A stretch of 64,000 nt of DNA from the NCBI GenBank assembly GCA_041741415.1, contig JBGSKC010000028.1, positions 1-64,000 on the forward strand, in the 5' to 3' direction. The notes under the pieces are model-generated. The model did not search any database, had not been told where the DNA came from, and saw nothing but the letters and a program-made list of their open reading frames with translations. Source of the stretch: JANQTF01 sp041741415 (GTDB lineage Bacteria > Bacteroidota > Bacteroidia > J057). Positions 35,798-44,954 of the stretch are shown here, in pieces. Positions within the stretch are counted from its first letter, which is position 1. Each line of letters begins with the position of its first letter. The position numbers and the translations under genes were made by a program.

Positions 35798-38700
35798 ATG
35801 AGCTCTATCCTGTCTGCCAGTCGCACTTTCGTTCTCCTGCTTTTTTTCATAATGGTGTCCTTTTCAGGGTTCGCCCGGGCCTTCCCTCCAGTCCACTTCC
35901 TCACCCCTCCTACCCGGGTGGCGGAAATCCTGGACCTCTTTGCCTTTACCGGGTCGGATCCAGCTTCCTTTTCCCTGAACCCTTATTTCAGCGATGATCA
36001 GGGGGATCTGGGATTGGTTTATTCGGTCCAATCCAACAGCGGAGACCATTTGCTGACGAGCATTACAGACAGCATGCTCACCCTCACCTTCCCGGCTGTT
36101 CACACCGACACTGCTCAGCTCATCATCCGGGCAACAGACATCGACGGCACCTTTGCCCAGGACACCTTCTGGGTTCGGGTGGTGGCACCAACAGTCCTGT
36201 TTCGCGTCAACGCTGCAGGGGCAGCCATCACAGCCACAGACGGCCCCAAACCCAACTGGGAGGCCGACAACAGCGGCAGCCCTTCTCCCTATCGCAACAC
36301 CGGCAGCAACGCAGGCAACACAGCCCTCGGAACCCGGGGAGCAGCCCTGCCAGCCTATGCCCCCAATCAGTTGTTTTCGCAGGAACGCTCCGACCCCGGT
36401 GCAGCGCCGGAAATGATGTGGGAGTTCCCCGTCGGAACAGCAGGCGTTTATCAGGTGAACCTTTTCTTCATGAACAACTTTGGTGGCACCTCCGGCGTGG
36501 GTCAGCGGGTGTTTGACGTGCTTGTGGAAGGAAAAACACTCCTCGACAACTACGACATCGTGGCGGACGTGGGCCACAAAGTGGCCACCATGAAGACCTT
36601 CGACGTGCTGGTGACCGATGGCGTGCTCGACATCGATTTTGGCCATGTTGTGGAAAACCCGCTGATCAATGGCATCGAAATCGTGGGACCACCCACCCCC
36701 CCGAATTTTGGCGTGCTTACAGTGAGCAAAAGCCGCCTCCACTTTCTGACAACAACAGCTGGCAGCAGCGGCGCCGCTCAGATGCTTACCCTCAGCAACA
36801 CCGGCACCGACCCCATTTTGCTGAGCGAAGCTACTCTGTCAGGCCTGGAAGCAGGCTCGTTTTCCTTCTCAACTTCCCTACCGATCATCCTGGATCCGGG
36901 CGAAAGCACTCCGGTTTCGGTTATTTTTTCGCCTTCTGCTTTTGGCATCAAATCAGCGGGCCTGGAGTTTACACACAACGGCAGCAATGCCAGTCCGCAG
37001 GTGGTGGAGCTAACGGGCGAAGCCCTGCCGCTGGGTGCCTTGGCAAGTACCTTGTTTCGGGTGAATGCCGGCGGCGCAGCCACTGCAGCCGCAGATGCTT
37101 CCAGCCCGGCCTGGGCCGAAGACCAGAGCACGGGAACCGTGTCGGGAACAGCCGCATTAGGAACCAGCTCACTGTATCTGCTCGCAGGCGGCACCCACAC
37201 CCACGGCACAGCAACAGCAGCCGGCACGGATGGCTCTTTGCCTGCCCAGGTTGCCTCGTCCATCGTCCAAACCTGCCGGGAAGACCAGCCCGGTGGCAGC
37301 GACATGGCCTGGGGTTTCCCTGTTGACAGCGGGCACCTCGTGCTGGTGAGAATGTATTTTGCCGAAACAACCGCAGCCACTGCCGGAGCCAGGGTGTTTG
37401 ACATCAGCGTGGAAGGCAGCCTGCTGGTGAATGATCTCGATGTATTTGCCCAAACCGGCAGCAACAAAGGAACTGTTCGGGCGGCCATGGTGACCACATT
37501 TGACGAAACCCTCGACCTCCTCTTCACAGCAGTGGCAGGCAACCCCATGGTATCAGCCATAGAAGTGGTAGACCTTGGTCCCTTTAGCATTGATTTGCTT
37601 GCCCGGTTTACGATCCACGAAGGCGTTTCCGACATCAACAAAAGCTCCTATGGCAACAAGTCGTTCAAGATCTACAACGACTCTGATCCGGGCGGCAACA
37701 TTGCTACTGTGACGCTGGACATCAGCACTGGTGCCATGATCGAGATGGTGTTTGACCCCAACGGAACAGCCGGGGATTTGGTCCCGAAAGATTTTACCGT
37801 TGATGTGGACCCTCTGATCACGGGGTACGTGAGTCATACCTTAGGCCACCCCAAAGGAAACGGAGGCTACCAATCCGTGACCATTCACTTCAACAACTTT
37901 GAGCCGGGCGAATTCTTTGGATTTTCGATTGATGCCGACCCCACCTCCACCGAAGGAATGCCGCAGCCGGGCCCGATGGACAATGCCTCGGTGTCGGGGC
38001 TGGAGATGGTTGGCGGCACCGTGACGGTCACCTTTGTTGGCGGAAGCACTTACCAGTCGCGGCTGTTCAGCGACGGCAGCAATGCCGGGGTGATTGCCTG
38101 CCTCAGTGCTGCCACAAGCCCCTCGCCAAGCCTTGCGATTGAAGGTGGGGGAACCACCCTCGAAACCGACAACATTTACCTCACCCTCCAGGTAACCGAC
38201 GGCAAGCCCAATGGCACCGTGGCCCTGCTGGAAACAGAGGCAGCTTTTTTTGAAACAGCACCCGGCGCGCAGAACCAATTGCCCTATGAAACCAACTCCC
38301 TGCTGTCGATGCGGCGAATCAGAAGCATTCCCCTTGACGCCAACGGGGAAGGTTTGATCAAAGTGACGATGAAAAAAACAAACGTGGAGGCAGGCTATCA
38401 GATTTTTCTGGTGGCGAATGAGGAAAATGGCTGCTTTGGCTCTGCCTCGAATGCTGTCACTGTGCGCTACAATCCCAGCGGCGACCCTGTGCGGGCCTTT
38501 TATGTGAACACTGGCAGCACGAACACTTATTTTTCACAAGGGCAGGAAATTTTTGGAAAAGATGAGTTTTTCACCCCAACGCCTGGCAAAAAGTCAACGG
38601 CGAATGTGGCGATGAACAACACCAACGATGATGTTCTGTTTCAGTCGGACCACTGGGATGACCTGAGCTTTGAGTACCAGTTCCCGACCGGCAACGGACA

Positions 38701-39526
38701 GGTGGAGGTGACGCTTTACTTTGTGGAGGCTTTCCACAATGCCGCCAACAAGCGTTTGTTTGACGTGAAACTGGAGGGAACGCCGATTCTGAGCAGCTTC
38801 GACATCTGGGCCACGGCAGCAGCCGAACCCGGCAGCGGCGGCAACGGCAAGCATTTTGCGATTTCCCGCACCTTTGTGACGACAGTGACCGACGGGGTAC
38901 TGAACCTGCAATTTGACAAAGGCGCGGGCATTGGCAACCCCAAAATCAACGCCATACAAGTGAAGCCGGTTCCGGCTGCTGTGTTTCCTGTAGCCTGGCT
39001 GGGCGAGCTGGAGGCGAAAGCGGAGGCAGGCTCGGTGTTGCTGAGCTGGGCCACGGCTTCCGAGCAAAACAGCGACCGCTTTGTTGTGGAGCGCAGCCGG
39101 GAAGGTACTGGTTTTGAGGAGATCGGGGCAGTTGCCGCGGCAGGAACGTCGAATGAGCCTCGGCAGTATCAGCTTCGCGACAACGACCCCGGCCAGGGCT
39201 GGCTCCGGTATCGCGTGCGGCAGGTGGACCTTGACGGGGCGGCTGAGTATTCCAATACAGTGGAGGTTGTAAACCGGTCACAATCATTTAACCTCTATCC
39301 CAATCCGGCAAATGAGGCAGTTTGGATCGAGTTACCACAAGCGTTTCGGACAGGTTCCCTGCTTAGGATCCTCGATCTCTGGGGCCAGGAAGTTCTTTCT
39401 TTTGTTGTTAACCAGCAAAGCATGGTGGAGCTGCCTCTCGGCAACCTGGCCACAGGCACCTACGTGGTGGAGCTAACCGCGCCGGGTGTACTGACCCTCC
39501 ACCGTCGGTTTGTGAAAGTAGAATAG
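35798..39526 (+). CDS. T9SS-secreted triple-malectin protein, 1242 aa
   Basis: Signal peptide 1-28 (FVLLLFFIMVSFSGFARA); cadherin/Ig-like 30-128; malectin 132-297 (VLFRVNAAGAAITATDG, GQRVFDVLVEGK); choice-of-anchor D / ASH-type domain 305-412 (LTLSNTGTDPILLSEA); malectin 418-592 (LFRVNAGGAATAAAD); the recurrent module 597-760 (EMVFDPNGTAGDLVPKDF) with its partner 776-896; a third, divergent malectin 900-1055 (AFYVNTGSTNTYFSQG, NKRLFDVKLEGT); fibronectin-like linker 1062-1165; T9SS type A tail 1164-1242 (NLYPNPANEAVWIELP, GTYVVELTAPG). Malectin domains bind di- and oligosaccharides, so this is a likely surface glycan-binding protein without visible catalytic domain. The 300 bp before it hold the previous terminator and presumably its promoter. 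Confidence 0.86.
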   Translation: MSSILSASRTFVLLLFFIMVSFSGFARAFPPVHFLTPPTRVAEILDLFAFTGSDPASFSLNPYFSDDQGDLGLVYSVQSNSGDHLLTSITDSMLTLTFPAVHTDTAQLIIRATDIDGTFAQDTFWVRVVAPTVLFRVNAAGAAITATDGPKPNWEADNSGSPSPYRNTGSNAGNTALGTRGAALPAYAPNQLFSQERSDPGAAPEMMWEFPVGTAGVYQVNLFFMNNFGGTSGVGQRVFDVLVEGKTLLDNYDIVADVGHKVATMKTFDVLVTDGVLDIDFGHVVENPLINGIEIVGPPTPPNFGVLTVSKSRLHFLTTTAGSSGAAQMLTLSNTGTDPILLSEATLSGLEAGSFSFSTSLPIILDPGESTPVSVIFSPSAFGIKSAGLEFTHNGSNASPQVVELTGEALPLGALASTLFRVNAGGAATAAADASSPAWAEDQSTGTVSGTAALGTSSLYLLAGGTHTHGTATAAGTDGSLPAQVASSIVQTCREDQPGGSDMAWGFPVDSGHLVLVRMYFAETTAATAGARVFDISVEGSLLVNDLDVFAQTGSNKGTVRAAMVTTFDETLDLLFTAVAGNPMVSAIEVVDLGPFSIDLLARFTIHEGVSDINKSSYGNKSFKIYNDSDPGGNIATVTLDISTGAMIEMVFDPNGTAGDLVPKDFTVDVDPLITGYVSHTLGHPKGNGGYQSVTIHFNNFEPGEFFGFSIDADPTSTEGMPQPGPMDNASVSGLEMVGGTVTVTFVGGSTYQSRLFSDGSNAGVIACLSAATSPSPSLAIEGGGTTLETDNIYLTLQVTDGKPNGTVALLETEAAFFETAPGAQNQLPYETNSLLSMRRIRSIPLDANGEGLIKVTMKKTNVEAGYQIFLVANEENGCFGSASNAVTVRYNPSGDPVRAFYVNTGSTNTYFSQGQEIFGKDEFFTPTPGKKSTANVAMNNTNDDVLFQSDHWDDLSFEYQFPTGNGQVEVTLYFVEAFHNAANKRLFDVKLEGTPILSSFDIWATAAAEPGSGGNGKHFAISRTFVTTVTDGVLNLQFDKGAGIGNPKINAIQVKPVPAAVFPVAWLGELEAKAEAGSVLLSWATASEQNSDRFVVERSREGTGFEEIGAVAAAGTSNEPRQYQLRDNDPGQGWLRYRVRQVDLDGAAEYSNTVEVVNRSQSFNLYPNPANEAVWIELPQAFRTGSLLRILDLWGQEVLSFVVNQQSMVELPLGNLATGTYVVELTAPGVLTLHRRFVKVE

Positions 39527-39549
39527 GCACCGTGACCTTTGGCAATCAG

Positions 39550-39589
39550 ATGCCGTGGCTACGCTGGAGCACCGGAGTGGCCACGGCAT
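39550..39589 (+). terminator. Possible hairpin terminator
   Basis: ATGCCGTGGC and GCCACGGCAT form a perfect 10-bp stem around a 20-base loop, 24 bases after the triple-malectin gene. There is no T-run, so termination is uncertain. Confidence 0.45.
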
Positions 39590-40042
39590 TCTACCGGCCC
39601 GGGAATGAAGGAACAACTGCGTGGGCCGGGGATTCGGTCAGGCATTGCAAAAACACTCCATTTTTGATGGCCTCTGGATCCTCAAAAGCCTGTTACTCCA
39701 CAACAAACATCTTAGAAAAAAGAAAACCATCAAACGCATGGCGAATCGCTGCACGATTGGCTCAATGCTAAAAAGTATGGGTTTTCGTAAATAGACATGG
39801 AATAATCAGTTGGGTCAGGGAGGAAGGTTGTGGCAAAAGGGGATAAAATCCGGTTCTTATACAGGGAGAAAGAACGGAATTGAGGAAAGAATACTGAGGA
39901 AAGATTGAGAGAGAAAAAAAGAAAGAAATTGGCGATTAGAGTTCCTGAGAGCTGATTCATTACATGCAAAACCTCTGTTGAATTCAATTCAAAAATCGAA
40001 TTAGTAAGGATTTTCTGCAATCCAGTCCGGTATTTTGCCGGT

Positions 40043-40060
40043 TGATGCATCGAGGCATCA
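40043..40060. promoter_or_regulatory. Inverted repeat upstream of a candidate promoter
   Basis: TGATGC-ATCGAG-GCATCA, a 6-bp dyad 18 bases before a candidate -7 element. It could be an operator; no regulator is known. Confidence 0.3.
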
Positions 40061-40078
40061 GGGAAGAGCAGCAGGCAT

Positions 40079-40086
40079 TATCTTTG
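40079..40086 (+). promoter_or_regulatory. Candidate Bacteroidota -7 promoter element
   Basis: TATCTTTG matches the TAnnTTTG consensus exactly. A TTTG at proper -33 spacing is missing, so support is partial. It would give a leader of about 250 bases for the gene at 40347. Confidence 0.35.
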
Positions 40087-40346
40087 CTTCCGTTGGTCAT
40101 CATTGTCTGCTAGCTGAAACCCTTTTTTGATTGCTTACAACGTAGGAAAGGCCGCAAAAACGTCGTCTTCTTACAAGCAAAGTTGAATGCATCAAAAGCG
40201 TAAGGAAACACCTCGCAAACCGTTTCATGGCCAATGAACACAGGGTTTAGGGTACCGGATTTTCAGCATTGAACAGGCTAAACTTATTCCGCATGAATCG
40301 TCCTTCACATTTTTTCACCTTTATGATTTCTTCTCTACCAAATCTC

Positions 40347-43300
40347 ATGAAAACGACCCCGAAGGCCTGGCTTTCCCATCTCCTTATAAGGGGGCTTGCG
40401 GTAATAGCCATGATATTGCCCCTAAGCCTTAGTGCCCAAAGCTTCAGCCAAAGCAACCTTAATTTTAATGGCAATGGCAGCATTAGCGCGGGTACTTCTC
40501 TGGAATTCGGCCCTGATGGCAGACTTTATGTGCTTCAAAACGGAGGCCTCATTGACGTTTTCACCATCACCAGAAACGGACCGAACGACTACGTCGTGAC
40601 CGCTTCTGAAGAAATCCAATCAATTAAAAACATCCAGAATCACAACGACGACGGCTCGCTTGCCAATGGCGGTAAGTCTGACGAACGTGAGGCGACCGGC
40701 ATCACAGTGGTGGGTACGGCAGCCAATCCTGTGATCTACGTTACCTCCAGCGATGCCAGAACTGGTGGTCCTGGTGGTGACCTTGGTCTGGACACCAACT
40801 CTGGCATCATCTCCCGCCTCACCTGGACGGGTACCACCTGGGCGAAGGTAGATCTGGTTCGTGGTTTGCCACGCTCAGAAGAAAACCACGCCAACAATGG
40901 GTTGGAGTTTGCCACCATCAATGGGGTAGATTACCTCATCGTGACCCAAGGTGGCCACACCAACGGCGGCGCTCCTTCCAAAAACTTCGCGTGGACTACT
41001 GAGTACGCCCTCGCAGCAGCAGTCATCTCTGTGAACCTCACACAGTTGGCCGCAATGCCGGTCCTCAATGATGGCACTACCGACTACATCTACGACCTCC
41101 CCACAGTTGATGATCCTACCCGCGCCAATGTCAATGGAATCACCGACCCTAATACCTCTGGCTACAATGGCATTGATGTCGGCGACCCCTTCGGCGGCAA
41201 CGACGGCATGAACCAAGCCATGCTTGTACCCGGAGGTCCGGTTCAAATTTTCTCTCCTGGATATCGCAACGCCTACGACCTCGTGATTACCCAGTCCGGC
41301 GCCGTGTATGTGACCGACAATGGTGCCAACGGTGGCTGGGGTGGTCTTCCCGAAAATGAAGGCACAGCCAACGTAACCAATAACTGGATTTCGGGCGAAC
41401 CTGGCAGCAGCTCCGCAGTTAATGGCGAAAAAGTGGAGAACAAAGACCACCTGCACATTATCACCAATGACATTTCGACTTATACCTTCGGGTCTTTTTA
41501 TGGCGGGCATCCTACCCCCATCAGGGCGAACCCCGCAGGTGCTGGTTTGTACACCAACCCATCCGGGTCTAATACCAGCCCTCCGGTAGGTGCTGTTTTC
41601 AGAACGCAAAAATATGACCCAGACGGATCAACCCCAGGATCAACCACCAACGTTAACATTGCGCTTCCTGCCAACTGGCCCCCAGTGCCCCTGAGCATGG
41701 CCAACGTTGTGGAAGGGGATCAAAGAGCACCCGGAGCCGCTAACCCCGATGGTCCTGTTGATAACCTCGTGACCATCTGGAGCACCAATACCAATGGCAT
41801 CGACGAATACACTGCTTCCAACTTTGGTGGGGCCATGCAAGGGAACCTCATCGCCGGAAAAAATGGCGGTGTGCTCAAAAGAGTACAACTCAACCCCGAC
41901 GGCAGCTTGCTTGCTCTCAACGAAACCTTCATCACTGGATTTGGTGGAAATGCCCTCGGGATCACCTGTAATGGCGACACTGACCCTTTCCCCGGAACCA
42001 TCTGGGTGGCTCCTTTCGACGGATCCATCAAGATCTTTGAACCAGGCGACCTGATCGTTTGTATTAATCCTGGCGACCCTGGCTACAGCAGCACCAGCGA
42101 CAACGACTCGGATGGTTACACCAACCAGGATGAAATTGACAACACCACTGACATCTGCAACGGAGGTTCTCAGCCCAATGACCATGACAAATCTGCCGGT
42201 GGAACCCTGGTCTCTGACCTCAATGACACCGACGACGACAACGACGGCATCCTGGATGCCAACGACCCTTTTCAACTCGGTGACCCACTCACAGCAGGTT
42301 CCGACGCCTTCACGCTGCCCGTTGTCAATGAGTTATACTCTGACAACCCTGTATTAAAGGGCTACTTCGGCCTTGGGTTTACCGGCATGATGAATAACGG
42401 GGACGCCAACCCCAACTGGCTCAACTGGCTCGACCGCAAAGATGATTCCTATGATCCCAACCCGAACGATATCCTGGGTGGTGCTGTGGGGGCTATGACC
42501 ATGCAAATGACTTCCGGTACGGCTAAAGGTCTCGCCAACAACCAGGAAAAGGCTTTCCAGTATGGCGTTCAGGTTGATCTGAGCACCAACGCTTTCACCG
42601 TGGAAGGACAGCTTCTCAGCTTCGACAACCCGCTCCAGCTGTATGGAACTCCCCCCTCAGGGTTTGTTCCCTCTGATGGCGAGCTTGGCATTTTCATCGG
42701 AGATGGTACCCAAAGCAACTTTATCCAGGTTGTGATTACGCAAGACGGCATTGAGGCATTCCAGGAAATCAATGATGTGCCCCAGGCCCCTCTCCTAGCA
42801 AACATCTCCGTGGGCAATCGACCAAGCAGTTCTGTGAAGTTCAACCTCACCGTAACGTCAGCCACCGGAGCAGTACTGATTCGTTTCTCGCTCGATAACG
42901 GACCTTTTGTTGCCCTAGGCACCATCATGGCTCAAGGATCCATCCTCACCGCCATCCAGCAGGCCGCTACGCCACTTGCTGTGGGCTTCATTGGAACTTC
43001 TAATGTGCCGCTCTCGGAAGTGGAAGGAACATGGGATTACCTCAATGTGAGAGGAAGCCAGCCCACTGTGCTGCAAGTTTTGCCTGACCTCAATAAGTTT
43101 GTAAACGATCCTGCTACCATCACCGACCTCGACAACTTCTTTGACGATGATGCTGGAACGGCTAACCTCACCTACACCGTCCAGAACAACCCTAACCCCT
43201 CCATTGGTGCCAGCATTTCCGGAAGCTCTCTGACCCTAACCTTCCCATCGGTTGACGCCATTTCAGACATTACCATTCGTGCAACAGACCAAACCGGCCT

Positions 43301-44690
43301 CTTCATTGAGCAAACCTTCAAAGTGACCGTCACAGATCAGCCTGTGGTCATTTTCAGGGTAAATGCCGGAGACGTAACTGTTGCGGCTCTTGATGCTCCT
43401 AATCCTGACTGGGCCGCCAACACTGGCACTGGAGCTCAATCTGGCGCTGGTTTCTCTGTGAATACGGGAAACATCGGCACCCACAACAACACCACTATGC
43501 ACAGCTCTGTGCCTGCTTACGCTCCGGCTGCTGCCCTTTTCGCAAAGGAAAGATGGGATCCAGGCTCCGCTCCGGAAATGATGTGGACCTTCAACACAGG
43601 TAACGGAACCTTCCTCGTAAACCTCTTCATGGCCAATGGTGCTGGTGGCACACAGCTTCCCGGGAAGCGCCTCTTTAATGTGTTGATGGAAGGGAACCAG
43701 GTGATCACCAACAAAGATCTCTCTGCCGAGTATGGCCACAAGGTAGGTGCCATGGAAACCTATCAGGTAACCGTAACCGACGGCGTCCTCAATATTGAGT
43801 TTATTCACGTGCTGGATAACCCTATGATTTACGCCATCGAAATCCTTGGTGCAGGGGCACCCTCCCCGGTTACCATCGCTCCTATTGCCCCACAGACCTT
43901 TGCTGAAGGAGACGTGGTGTCTGAACCAGTGATTGCAAGTGGTGGAAACGGATCCGGGTACGCCTACGCTGCCACAAACCTGCCCAACGGGCTTCAGATT
44001 GAGCCTACCACAGGCCTCATCTTTGGAACCATCACTGCAGGAGCATCTGCCAGCAGCCCATTCGCCAGCATCATTACTGTGAGCCAGGCTGGTAGTGCCG
44101 ATGCGACTTACAACCTTACCTGGACCGTAACCGGCCCCAACGCCTTCCCGGTAGTTTGGCTTGGCTTGGACGCATGGTTGGCAAACGGAGTGGTAGAGGT
44201 GAACTGGAGCACAGCCAGCGAAATCAACAGCGACTACTACCAAGTGGAGCGCAGCGTTGAATCTGGCCGCTTCGAAGCCATTGGAACTGTTCAAGCTGCT
44301 GGAAACACGGCACAGCCCACCGATTACAGCTTCTTCGACAACAGCTACTTTGGACAAGATCTTCGCTACCGGATTCGTCAGGTAGACCAGAACGGTGAAT
44401 TTGAATACTCTAACGTCATCGAATTGTCGATCACCGACTTTGAGACTGTCGTATACCCCAACCCGTTTGAAGATAAAATCACGGTGGCATTCAGCAAAAA
44501 AGCACAAGCTGTTCGCTTACAGATCTTTGATCTCACTGGTCGTATGTGGTATCAGGAGATGATCAGTGACACTGTATCTGGCGAAAAGCAACTGTCTTTG
44601 GAGTCGCTGGCTACCGGGGTGTATGTCCTCATGGTAACCTTCGACGATGGGGAGTCGGTGCCGTTCCGCATCGTGAAACAAGCCAAATAA
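40347..44690 (+). CDS. T9SS-secreted beta-propeller/malectin protein, 1447 aa
   Basis: Paralogue of the first 1260 residues of the dockerin protein at 19648, alignable end to end: signal peptide 1-30 (LAVIAMILPLSLSA), propeller 31-570 (FGPDGRLYVLQNGGLIDVFT, SGAVYVTDNGANGGWGGLPE), TSP3-type calcium loops 585-645, LamG-like domain 650-905, Ig-like, malectin 1001-1168 (VIFRVNAGDVTVAALDAPNP), He_PIG-like Ig 1174-1265. It then switches to a fibronectin-like linker 1266-1365 and a T9SS sorting tail 1366-1447 (VYPNPFEDKITVAFSKKAQ). Third-position codon choice looks less GC-rich than in its paralogue. ATG at 40347 gives a clean signal peptide; earlier starts at 40269, 40293 or 40323 are in frame. A surface glycan-binding role is inferred. 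Confidence 0.87.
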   Translation: MKTTPKAWLSHLLIRGLAVIAMILPLSLSAQSFSQSNLNFNGNGSISAGTSLEFGPDGRLYVLQNGGLIDVFTITRNGPNDYVVTASEEIQSIKNIQNHNDDGSLANGGKSDEREATGITVVGTAANPVIYVTSSDARTGGPGGDLGLDTNSGIISRLTWTGTTWAKVDLVRGLPRSEENHANNGLEFATINGVDYLIVTQGGHTNGGAPSKNFAWTTEYALAAAVISVNLTQLAAMPVLNDGTTDYIYDLPTVDDPTRANVNGITDPNTSGYNGIDVGDPFGGNDGMNQAMLVPGGPVQIFSPGYRNAYDLVITQSGAVYVTDNGANGGWGGLPENEGTANVTNNWISGEPGSSSAVNGEKVENKDHLHIITNDISTYTFGSFYGGHPTPIRANPAGAGLYTNPSGSNTSPPVGAVFRTQKYDPDGSTPGSTTNVNIALPANWPPVPLSMANVVEGDQRAPGAANPDGPVDNLVTIWSTNTNGIDEYTASNFGGAMQGNLIAGKNGGVLKRVQLNPDGSLLALNETFITGFGGNALGITCNGDTDPFPGTIWVAPFDGSIKIFEPGDLIVCINPGDPGYSSTSDNDSDGYTNQDEIDNTTDICNGGSQPNDHDKSAGGTLVSDLNDTDDDNDGILDANDPFQLGDPLTAGSDAFTLPVVNELYSDNPVLKGYFGLGFTGMMNNGDANPNWLNWLDRKDDSYDPNPNDILGGAVGAMTMQMTSGTAKGLANNQEKAFQYGVQVDLSTNAFTVEGQLLSFDNPLQLYGTPPSGFVPSDGELGIFIGDGTQSNFIQVVITQDGIEAFQEINDVPQAPLLANISVGNRPSSSVKFNLTVTSATGAVLIRFSLDNGPFVALGTIMAQGSILTAIQQAATPLAVGFIGTSNVPLSEVEGTWDYLNVRGSQPTVLQVLPDLNKFVNDPATITDLDNFFDDDAGTANLTYTVQNNPNPSIGASISGSSLTLTFPSVDAISDITIRATDQTGLFIEQTFKVTVTDQPVVIFRVNAGDVTVAALDAPNPDWAANTGTGAQSGAGFSVNTGNIGTHNNTTMHSSVPAYAPAAALFAKERWDPGSAPEMMWTFNTGNGTFLVNLFMANGAGGTQLPGKRLFNVLMEGNQVITNKDLSAEYGHKVGAMETYQVTVTDGVLNIEFIHVLDNPMIYAIEILGAGAPSPVTIAPIAPQTFAEGDVVSEPVIASGGNGSGYAYAATNLPNGLQIEPTTGLIFGTITAGASASSPFASIITVSQAGSADATYNLTWTVTGPNAFPVVWLGLDAWLANGVVEVNWSTASEINSDYYQVERSVESGRFEAIGTVQAAGNTAQPTDYSFFDNSYFGQDLRYRIRQVDQNGEFEYSNVIELSITDFETVVYPNPFEDKITVAFSKKAQAVRLQIFDLTGRMWYQEMISDTVSGEKQLSLESLATGVYVLMVTFDDGESVPFRIVKQAK

Positions 44691-44725
44691 GACATTCCTG
44701 ACCCTTTAGCTTACGATTCTGCGAG

Positions 44726-44754
44726 GCTGCCCCCTAATCCGGGGCAGCTTTTTT
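44726..44754 (+). terminator. Rho-independent terminator
   Basis: GCTGCCCC, short loop, GGGGCAGC followed by TTTTTT, 35 bases after the stop of the propeller/malectin gene. It closes the run of giant secreted proteins. Confidence 0.93.
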
Positions 44755-44954
44755 CGTTTTGCTCAAAAATCATTGCGAAAAAAGAAGCCTTAGCAGAAAA
44801 AATAATGGATTCTTGACAGACTTACCTCCCGTTCGGTAGCATCTTGCCTCTCAGTTAGCCCGCAGGTTGTTTGAGCAAGGAACCACAGGGGCCGAACAAA
44901 CCTGTCGCCGGGCCGGCTGTTTGCCTGTTGTTATCCACCATATCTCTGCTTCCC

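Larger units (their letters stand above)
39527..40346. other. Long non-coding leader region, 820 bp
   Basis: The largest gap in the window. It holds a hairpin just after the previous gene (39550-39589), a purine-rich stretch around 39830-39950, a small inverted repeat at 40043-40060 and an exact TAnnTTTG at 40079-40086. The frames on both strands give unconvincing products. It probably contains the promoter and long 5' leader of the propeller gene at 40347. Confidence 0.6.

Noticed and set aside
39730..40050. 106-codon minus-strand frame in the 820-bp gap
   Set aside because: AT-rich low-complexity DNA gives a Phe/Ser/Leu-rich product with no motif; the start has no support.
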